Assembly: GCA_964568805.1 (NCBI GenBank)
Contig: CAZMRW010000080.1
Span: 1 to 20,301 of the forward strand
DNA: 20,301 bases
Reading direction: 5' to 3'
Origin: CAZMRW01 sp964568805
GTDB lineage: Bacteria > Pseudomonadota > Gammaproteobacteria > Methylococcales > Methylomonadaceae
The stretch's first letter is position 1, and each line of letters opens with the position of its first letter. The translations under genes and the position numbers were made by a program. Below are positions 14,229 through 20,301 of this stretch, piece after piece. The notes under the pieces are model-generated. The model saw only the letters and a list, made by a program, of their open reading frames with translations, had not been told where the DNA came from and did not search any database.

Positions 14229-14556
14229 GCCCAAGATTTAAGCCATTTTTAAACTTTAAATGTTATTCTATATATTTTTGGCCGCAGTCTTTTTTAAGTG
14301 GATCTTTTGTTCGAGCATTCAAGGCCGGTTTTTCCAAGATAGGCCATGCTTTAGCCGCCAGTGTAAGATGATTGCCATTTTCTTGGCTAATTGGCTATAT
14401 CGAACGGTTAAAATAATATCCTGAAATCTGCATTGTCCTGTTTGGATCGTTTGACGGCTTACTTTAGGTATCGGTCGAACCCCAAACGTATTTTGCTGCG
14501 TATTACTATATTATACCCGAAGCTAACCGTTGATTCCGTGTGCATGAGTTTTTTCA
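14229..14556. other. Divergent intergenic region between DHPS-like gene and folP
   Basis: About 0.33 kb without a gene. It is AT-rich next to the DHPS-like start (tatata near 14270) and has a TATATTATA stretch at 14507-14515 facing folP. Both are plausible -10 material, but no well-spaced -35 was found for either. No palindrome or riboswitch was recognised. Confidence 0.4.
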
Positions 14557-15378
14557 ATGTTCAGCCAATTCGATAAACCCCTGATCATGGGGATTTTAAA
14601 TGTAACTCCCGACAGTTTTTCAGACGGGGGAAGTTATTTATCTGTTAATGCCGCCATGCGGCAAGTGCAATTAATGCTGGCGCAAGGCGCCGATATCATT
14701 GATATCGGCGGGGAATCGACGCGTCCCGGTTCCGTCCCGGTTGATGCTGATGAACAGATACGCAGAGTCATCCCGGTGATTAAAGAGATCAGGCTTCGAA
14801 TCGGCAGTCATATCCAGATCAGCATCGATACGACTGATTCGGCCGTTGCGAAAGCGGCTCTAAATGCCGGGGCTAATATAATCAATGATGTTTCGGCCGG
14901 GCAGGATGATAGGTCGATACTGAGTGTGGCCGCCAGGTACAATGTGCCGATTGTATTGATGCATAAACAGGGTTCGCCAAAGACCATGCAGGATAATCCT
15001 TATTATGATGATGTCGTTCAGGAAGTCGTCGGCGCCTTACAGGAACGCATAGAAAAGGCGCGGCAAGCCGGAATCAAACGAAACAGAATTTTCATCGATC
15101 CGGGTATAGGTTTCGGCAAACGCAAGCAGGATAACTTCGATTTGCTGGCGCATCTTGATACCTTTGTGGATTTAGGGTTTCCTGTGCTGTTAGGAACAAG
15201 CCGCAAGCGATTTATGGGGAGCTTGTGCCATGTTAACGAACCTTCCGAACTGGTCACAGCCACCGCCGTGACGACGGCTTTGGGCGTTATGGCGGGTGTA
15301 AGGATATTCAGGGTGCATGATGTCAGGGAAAACAGGCAGGCTGCCGACGTGGCATGGGCAATCAAACAGAGCAGGTAA
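14557..15378 (+). CDS. folP: Dihydropteroate synthase (folate pathway)
   Basis: A 273-residue FolP with all signature segments: LNVTPDSFSDGG (14-25), DIIDIGGESTRPG (46-58), SIDTT near 90, INDVSAG, IDPGIGFGK and LLGTSRKRF. It joins 6-hydroxymethyl-dihydropterin pyrophosphate with p-aminobenzoate to give dihydropteroate and is the sulfonamide target. In enteric bacteria folP sits with ftsH and glmM; here it stands alone and is head to head with the DHPS-like gene. It is the only plus-strand gene on the right half. No clear ribosome binding site precedes the ATG at 14557, but the homology starts right after it. Confidence 0.97.
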   Translation: MFSQFDKPLIMGILNVTPDSFSDGGSYLSVNAAMRQVQLMLAQGADIIDIGGESTRPGSVPVDADEQIRRVIPVIKEIRLRIGSHIQISIDTTDSAVAKAALNAGANIINDVSAGQDDRSILSVAARYNVPIVLMHKQGSPKTMQDNPYYDDVVQEVVGALQERIEKARQAGIKRNRIFIDPGIGFGKRKQDNFDLLAHLDTFVDLGFPVLLGTSRKRFMGSLCHVNEPSELVTATAVTTALGVMAGVRIFRVHDVRENRQAADVAWAIKQSR

Positions 15379-15643
15379 CCTGAAACAGGCAATTTATACT
15401 CGCCCTTGTCTGATCAAATTTAATAAAAGCTTACGGGAGAAAATTTCGCGGCGCGCGGTTATTTATATATCGACAATTAGTCTTGAGGAAGTCCGGGTGC
15501 GGAAATACAGACGAGGGCAAGCAACTGAAGATGAACGCTATAAGTCATTATGCTTGTGCAAAAAGCTGACCGCTATTAATCAAATTATAACCCTATCCCT
15601 TTGGGGCTAACAGGAATAAGCTCCAGGCTTTGCCGGGGGTGAT
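15379..15643. other. Convergent intergenic region, no supported gene
   Basis: 265 bp between the folP and flavin reductase stops. The small ORF overlapping the folP end has no coding character. A GC palindrome (gcggcgcgc near 15450) and a short ccctttgggg pair near 15598 are the only structures; neither is a clear terminator. A phrase gaggaagtccgggt at 15484-15497 recalls RNase P RNA but has no supporting context. Confidence 0.4.
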
Positions 15644-16126
15644 TTAACTCTTATAAAGCTCGCTGCTGCCGTCCATGTCGCCAGTCTGGCTATACAACAG
15701 CGGGAGCCCTGGATTGAGATTTGCTGCAGCCAGCACCTTGCATACGGCGATTTGATGATCGCCGGCATCAGCATAATGGCAAACCTGGCAGTCGAAGTAA
15801 GCCAGGCTTTCGGTTAATATGGGCGCGCCGGTGTTATCGGTATGCCATTGATAACCGGCCATTTTGTCTTTGATCGAGCGGCCGAAATGTTCGGCGATGG
15901 CATACTGTTCGTGTCCAAGCACATTGACTGAACAAATGCCGCCGGCCTTGAGTAGCCGATAGGAATAATGATCCGGATTGATGCTGATTGCAAGAAGCAG
16001 GGGGTCGAATGAGACCTGCATGACCCAGGCGGCGGTAAAGGCATTTTGATGTTTGCCGTCCCTGACGCCGATAATATACACGCCGTGACTGATCAGCTTG
16101 ACCAATTGATCGGGATTTTCAATCAT
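15644..16126 (-). CDS. Flavin reductase family protein (FMN-binding split barrel)
   Basis: A 160-residue protein with the flavin reductase-like fold. Visible pieces are GVYIIGVRDGKHQNAFTAAWVMQVSFDPLLLAISI (flavin phosphate/isoalloxazine-binding strand-loop region), YSYRLLKAGGICSVNVL and the later GDHQIAVCKVLAA. Such proteins bind FMN and reduce it with NAD(P)H, often as partners of monooxygenases, but the exact substrate cannot be deduced. The start codon follows the nadC stop after one base, so it is translationally coupled with nadC. No monooxygenase is nearby. Confidence 0.85.
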   Translation of the reverse strand: MIENPDQLVKLISHGVYIIGVRDGKHQNAFTAAWVMQVSFDPLLLAISINPDHYSYRLLKAGGICSVNVLGHEQYAIAEHFGRSIKDKMAGYQWHTDNTGAPILTESLAYFDCQVCHYADAGDHQIAVCKVLAAANLNPGLPLLYSQTGDMDGSSELYKS

Positions 16127-16127
16127 A

Positions 16128-16973
16128 TTAATAAATCATTTTTATTCGCATCGATAAATCGATCGCTTTAACATGTTTGGTTAATGCGCCGATGGAAATA
16201 TAGTCTACGCCGGTTTCGGCGATGGTCCTGATATTATCAAGTCCGAGATTGCCGGACGCCTCCAGTTCGACAGCTCCCGCAGTTTGTTTGACCGCAGTGG
16301 CCAAGTCTTCAAGACTGAAGTTGTCGAGCATGATCCTGTCCGGCTTTGCCGCAAGCGCTTCGGTGAGTTGTGCTAATGACTCAATCTCTACTTCCACAGG
16401 AACCGGCGACAGCTCACGCGCAGTCTGAATGGCGCGTTCGATGGAACCGGCAGCGATAATGTGATTTTCCTTGATCAGGACGCCGTCATACAAACCGATT
16501 CGATGGTTATGGCAGCCGCCGCAGGCGACCGCGTATTTTTGTGCTTTTCTGAGTCCCGGCAACGTTTTGCGGGTATCCAGGACTTTACAGCCGGTTCCTG
16601 CAACCTCATCGCTAAATTGTCTGGCAACGGTCGCGGTAGCCGACAGGGTTTGCAGGATGTTTAATGCGGTGCGCTCGCCGGTTAACAAGGCCCGGGCCGG
16701 GCCATCGAGTCTGCACAATGTCGTGCCCGCTTTAATCTTGTCGCTTTCCGATACCAGCCAGTCGATACGGACTCTGGCATCAAGCTGTTTAAAGACCGCA
16801 TCGAACCAGGCTTGTCCGCAGAGCACCATGGCCTCCCGGGTAAGGACTTCCGCCTCGGCAATTACCGTTTCAGGAATGATCGCGGCCGTGATATCGCCGC
16901 TGCCAATGTCTTCCTCAAGAAAGGGTTTGATTTCATCAGGATTTAATTGTGCGGTCGTTGGCTGACGGGGCAT
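16128..16973 (-). CDS. nadC: Nicotinate-nucleotide pyrophosphorylase (carboxylating), quinolinate phosphoribosyltransferase
   Basis: A 281-residue NadC. It converts quinolinate and PRPP to nicotinate mononucleotide in de novo NAD synthesis. Signature segments are EEDIGSGDITA at the N-terminus, GERTALNILQ, the strongly conserved DTRKTLPGLRKAQKYAVACGG with HNHRIGLYDGVLIKENHI, VEVEIESLAQ, and the phosphate-binding end LEASGNL and GVDYISIGALTKH. Length is typical. The ATG at 16973 opens a 69-bp gap to mltB, with no clear promoter noted. It is followed by the flavin reductase gene after one base, suggesting a two-gene operon. Confidence 0.97.
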   Translation of the reverse strand: MPRQPTTAQLNPDEIKPFLEEDIGSGDITAAIIPETVIAEAEVLTREAMVLCGQAWFDAVFKQLDARVRIDWLVSESDKIKAGTTLCRLDGPARALLTGERTALNILQTLSATATVARQFSDEVAGTGCKVLDTRKTLPGLRKAQKYAVACGGCHNHRIGLYDGVLIKENHIIAAGSIERAIQTARELSPVPVEVEIESLAQLTEALAAKPDRIMLDNFSLEDLATAVKQTAGAVELEASGNLGLDNIRTIAETGVDYISIGALTKHVKAIDLSMRIKMIY

Positions 16974-17042
16974 TAATTTTTTCTTGCGTTGAATGGTTGT
17001 AAATACAAACCAGGATGGCTAAGCGTGCTTCAACTGGCCGGG

Positions 17043-18155
17043 TTACATGTCGCTGGCTGAGCGCATGATTTGGCCTGAATCGGCAAGCCGTTGCTTGATT
17101 GCCTGAGCCAGTTGATGCACCGCCATCGCGTACTTGTTGCTGTTGTTGTAGCTTTTTATAACCTTGAAATTGGGATAAACATGCCAGTATTCGTTGCCAT
17201 CATAAGTGCTGAGTTCAATGATGGAGGGAGACTTGGCTCGGCTGCTTGGTTTTGCAACCGGACTGTTGAATTGCCAGCCGCTTTGTGAAAAATAATGGGC
17301 GACGCTGCCAATAGCGTCGTGCTCATGCCAAAGATCACGGCGGCCATCGTTGTTGAAATCGACCGCTAAACGGCGAAAACTGCTGGGCATGAATTGACCC
17401 AAGCCCATTGCTCCTGCCCAGGATCCTACCGGCTGGCGCGGATCGAAGCCTTCTTCCCGCGTCATCAATAAAAAATTTTCCAGCTCTGACGTGAAAAATT
17501 TGGACCGTCTATGCGTGTCGAAGGCGAGTGTGGTAAGCGAATCGAACGTGGGAGTTTTTCCAATATTGCGGCCAAAATATGTTTCGACGCCGATAATCGC
17601 AACGATATACTCCGGATCGACGCCATACCTGACACTGGCTTGTTGGATGGTGCTGGCGTTTTTGCGCCAGAAATCTGCGCCATTGCTGATATGGGCATCG
17701 GTAAGAAATTTATTGCGATAACGCGTCCAACTGCCCGGTCTTGACGGTCCGGACGAAGGTGCCGGGCTCTCCAGACGGATAACCGATTCCAGGCGGTTTG
17801 CCTGCGAGAACAGCCCGTTCATATAGCTTTCGGAAAAGCCGTGTTTATGCACCATGTAGTGGATAAAGTTCCTAACAGAAGGGTAATTTGCGTAGTTGCC
17901 GGTAAGGATAGGAGCGGAGTAAAAATCAAAAGAACCGGTTTGCGCCGATACATTGGGATAGAGTTGCGGAGTCGGCTGTATTGCCGGTTTTGCGGCAACA
18001 GGAGGCAATATGGGCGAGGTAATTTTGGCTTGCTTTGGAATAGTGTAAGATTGATTGTGATAGCTGTGTTTTTTGCCCGCACAGCCGGCGATTAGCGCTG
18101 CTAATGCAAGTACGAGCAAAGGTTTACATACGTCAGTTGTCACAAAAATTTTCAT
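17043..18155 (-). CDS. mltB: Membrane-bound lytic murein transglycosylase B (lipoprotein)
   Basis: A 370-residue lipoprotein. A signal peptide ends in a lipobox LIAGC with the acylated Cys at position 25. A Pro-rich linker follows, then the SLT/MltB domain. The catalytic glutamate is E191 in AIIGVETYFGRNIG. Further MltB marks are FDSLTTLAFDTHRRSKFF, GSWAGAMGLGQFMPSSFRRLAVDFNNDGRRD and WHEHDAIGSVAHYF. It cleaves peptidoglycan glycan strands to 1,6-anhydro ends at the outer membrane inner face. The gene starts 23 bases inside the DUF1631 gene, in a different frame, with no obvious ribosome binding site, so coupled translation is likely. A GTG four codons later is an alternative start. Confidence 0.95.
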   Translation of the reverse strand: MKIFVTTDVCKPLLVLALAALIAGCAGKKHSYHNQSYTIPKQAKITSPILPPVAAKPAIQPTPQLYPNVSAQTGSFDFYSAPILTGNYANYPSVRNFIHYMVHKHGFSESYMNGLFSQANRLESVIRLESPAPSSGPSRPGSWTRYRNKFLTDAHISNGADFWRKNASTIQQASVRYGVDPEYIVAIIGVETYFGRNIGKTPTFDSLTTLAFDTHRRSKFFTSELENFLLMTREEGFDPRQPVGSWAGAMGLGQFMPSSFRRLAVDFNNDGRRDLWHEHDAIGSVAHYFSQSGWQFNSPVAKPSSRAKSPSIIELSTYDGNEYWHVYPNFKVIKSYNNSNKYAMAVHQLAQAIKQRLADSGQIMRSASDM

Positions 18156-20274
18156 GGTTTTGGTGTTCTGTTTTCATTGTTGAGTGAGCGGATTTTAAAG
18201 CCGTCAGTTTTGAGAGAACGCTTTCAGTCATAGGCAAAGCATTAAACTGGCTTAGAGTAGCCTGTTTCCTTCTGAACAGTTCTGCCAAATCTTTGGCTTC
18301 AATCTGCAATATTTTTTCACCATTCTTTGAGAGAAACAACAGGTTTTCGTTGCTTATAGCTTTTCTTGCCAGTTTTCCCCAGTACCTTGTCGCATCCAGG
18401 TCAAAAGCGACCCAATCCCCTTCTTTAAGATCGTTTACCTGATGGCTGAAAAGGTCAGTGATTGCCTCGGAATTTAATTCAAGCTTGAAATCAAGTTCCT
18501 GATTTTCTTTACCGGTGCCGGTGTCCGTCTTTTTGTCCAGCTTCTTATCCATTAAAACAATATGCAGCACCACAAGTTCCTTGAAAAAACGGTTTTTTTC
18601 TTCCTTATCATAGTCTATGCGTTTCAAGCCGCTGCGCAGTTCCTTCAGCATACCCGGAATGGATTTTAATATATGCCTTCTTTCATTATCATCCGCTGGA
18701 GGGGTGACGCTGACGATCAGTTCCCGCATGGTTTGTACGGATTTCTCCCACAATTCCGGTTGCCGACCTTTGACCAAATAGTCATTTAGCATAACATCTT
18801 GCCAGACATTCTGCAGAAAATCGATAATAATTGGCGGCAACGATTTGTTTTTCATATTTATTTCTAGCAAATCAAACACCTCTCGGTGCTCAGGTGATAA
18901 CGTTTCACGATCGATCATGGACCGGATCGAACTATCTTCATGAACTCGGCAACTTTGCTGTTGCCTTGCCATAAATTGCGAAAAGTCCTTCGCTATTTCA
19001 AGCCAGCAGGAAATCGTGAAACCGTTTTCCGAAACCAATTTGTTTGTGATTTTGCTTATTCGTTCCAGGACCAAACGGTCGGTCTCATTATTCGAATTTA
19101 AAAATTGGCCCGCTGCGACCAGGTCATCGAGGAGGCGCCTGATGGGGTTGAGTGGATTTATGAAAACGCTGAACTGGTCAAGACAGGCAGCAGCCATCGG
19201 TATTTCCAATTGCAGAATAGTCGTTTTTACAAAATCGGACAAAAAAGCGTTACCGGCAATACCAGCAAAGATCAGAGAGATTAAATCGAGAATGTCTTCA
19301 TCGGTTTTTGCCAGAATTTTTGTTTCATCGCTAAAATTGATTCCGTCGAGTGTTTTAATCACGTGCCATTTTAAGGGATGTTTTTCCATTTCCGGTTGGC
19401 TAACCGCTTGCGTGGAGTATTTCCCAAGAATGTGCAGCGCATTTTTTATTTCGAAGTGTTCATAAAAATTATCGCCTGTAGCAGGAATCGGGTCGTAGCC
19501 CGATGGCGTATGAGTGCCGCGCCAGAGTGCCAGATTAGCCTGCAACTGTTGAAATTCGACGATGTTCGTTTCTGCTGTTGTCGCCGCCGGTTTGATTATG
19601 CCATCGATGTCTCTCCGGTCGGCCTTAAGTTTCATGATGCTCGATTCGCAGTGATTAATCAGTTCGCGATAAATAAATCCCATCTGGCTAAAGACATTGG
19701 CATCAAATGCTTTATATAATGCAACCCGTTGATTCGAGTTTAATTTAAAAGATTTGACCACCTCGAAAAAAGTTTTAATCAGGTATTCGGGAGCAACCGG
19801 ATTCTGTCGATCGGAAATGGCTGATTTTTTCAATAAAGCAGCGATCAATTGATTAAGCCGGGCCAGATCCTCGCGATACATTTGTTCGCATTGACGGATA
19901 ATCAGGGTGGAGATGTAGTTTTCTCTGACTAAATCATCGCTGGCTAAAGCAACCGCAGGCCTATTGACGTTGTCAGGAGACTGGCTGTCTCTTTTACGAT
20001 CGCTTAAGTCGAAACTGCCGATTATTTTTGACAAGTAACTTCGTTTGAGATCGACGCGCGCGGAGCGGAGATATTCCAGCAGATTTTTATAGTGCTCTTT
20101 GTTAATTTGTTCGCGTTCTTTACCATAATGCATGCCGAATTCCAGATCGATACGCATACAGCAACCGTCGACCAGTTGCTCAAAATACTGGAAAAAAACC
20201 GACTTGAAAGGTGCTAACAAATCCGCTTTATCGGTTTTTTTTTGATCTGTGAGAAAGTGTAGCGAGCTGTTCAT
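18133..20274 (-). CDS. DUF1631 family protein
   Basis: A 713-residue soluble, charged, mostly alpha-helical protein of the DUF1631 family, sometimes wrongly named thymidine phosphorylase. Family marks are the N-terminal FKSVFFQYFEQLVDG, the middle FLQNVWQDVMLNDYLVKG, and a C-terminal beta-rich module LKEGDWVAFDLDATRYWGKLARKAISNENLLFLSKNGEKI that recalls a PilZ-like barrel. The function is unknown; the domain shape hints at a link to cyclic-di-GMP signalling, but the RxxxR and (D/N)xSxxG binding motifs are not visible. ATG 20274 is preceded by AGGAAG. It overlaps mltB by 23 bases. Confidence 0.9.
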   Translation of the reverse strand: MNSSLHFLTDQKKTDKADLLAPFKSVFFQYFEQLVDGCCMRIDLEFGMHYGKEREQINKEHYKNLLEYLRSARVDLKRSYLSKIIGSFDLSDRKRDSQSPDNVNRPAVALASDDLVRENYISTLIIRQCEQMYREDLARLNQLIAALLKKSAISDRQNPVAPEYLIKTFFEVVKSFKLNSNQRVALYKAFDANVFSQMGFIYRELINHCESSIMKLKADRRDIDGIIKPAATTAETNIVEFQQLQANLALWRGTHTPSGYDPIPATGDNFYEHFEIKNALHILGKYSTQAVSQPEMEKHPLKWHVIKTLDGINFSDETKILAKTDEDILDLISLIFAGIAGNAFLSDFVKTTILQLEIPMAAACLDQFSVFINPLNPIRRLLDDLVAAGQFLNSNNETDRLVLERISKITNKLVSENGFTISCWLEIAKDFSQFMARQQQSCRVHEDSSIRSMIDRETLSPEHREVFDLLEINMKNKSLPPIIIDFLQNVWQDVMLNDYLVKGRQPELWEKSVQTMRELIVSVTPPADDNERRHILKSIPGMLKELRSGLKRIDYDKEEKNRFFKELVVLHIVLMDKKLDKKTDTGTGKENQELDFKLELNSEAITDLFSHQVNDLKEGDWVAFDLDATRYWGKLARKAISNENLLFLSKNGEKILQIEAKDLAELFRRKQATLSQFNALPMTESVLSKLTALKSAHSTMKTEHQNHENFCDN

Positions 20275-20301
20275 GGCAATAGTTCTTCCTTAAATTGAAA
20301 T

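Noticed and set aside
15484..15545. Sequence gaggaagtccgggt resembling a conserved segment of RNase P RNA
   Set aside because: One base differs from the usual GAGGAAAGTCCGGG, and the 3' conserved elements and the roughly 350-nt length are absent.
15317..15610. 97-codon plus-strand ORF overlapping the end of folP
   Set aside because: It begins inside folP in another frame, has no ribosome binding site and its composition is not protein-like beyond folP.

Overview
The window looks like chromosomal DNA of a gammaproteobacterium, most probably a methanotroph or methylotroph of the Methylococcales type. The main reason is a dihydropteroate synthase-like protein of the kind found with tetrahydromethanopterin genes, next to a normal folate folP. 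The rest of the core set (pssA, leuA, nadC, mltB, DUF1631, yajD, rimI, type-4 UDG) is also gammaproteobacterial in character. This assignment is inference; there is no rRNA or other marker in the window.

Layout. Positions 1-4360 are an accessory, decaying region. It holds an AT-rich DUF2235 (Tle1-like) hydrolase broken at an 11-G tract, two frameshifted copies of a RAYT-type (Y1/HUH) transposase gene in direct orientation, and between them a small DUF6868 membrane protein, a vapBC toxin-antitoxin pair and a small unrecognised ORF. A MITE-like palindromic element follows, then an orphan HigA-family antitoxin that is frameshifted but keeps a clear promoter, operator and ribosome binding site. 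From about 4439 the region becomes ordinary housekeeping: a periplasmic L,D-transpeptidase, a DUF938 methyltransferase-like protein divergent from a sigma-54 enhancer-binding protein (EBP), then a minus-strand run of yajD, rimI, UDG, leuA, pssA and the DHPS-like gene. folP is the only plus-strand gene on the right side. It is followed by minus-strand flavin reductase, nadC, mltB and DUF1631.

The most informative signals are regulatory. (1) Between DUF938 and the EBP there is a good sigma-54 promoter (GG-N10-GC) facing DUF938, plus two copies of TGAAA-N5-TTTCA spaced 20 bp centre to centre. This looks like a complete local circuit of activator, tandem enhancer, sigma-54 promoter and DUF938 target. 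The EBP has a cysteine-rich N-terminal domain. (2) leuA has its own sigma-70-like promoter, a 36-codon leader ORF rich in Leu near its end, a hairpin overlapping the end of that ORF, and a second small hairpin plus T6 that buries the leuA ribosome binding site. This is a candidate leucine attenuator. (3) Two DHPS-family genes, one for folate and one probably for methanopterin, are head to head around a 0.3 kb spacer.
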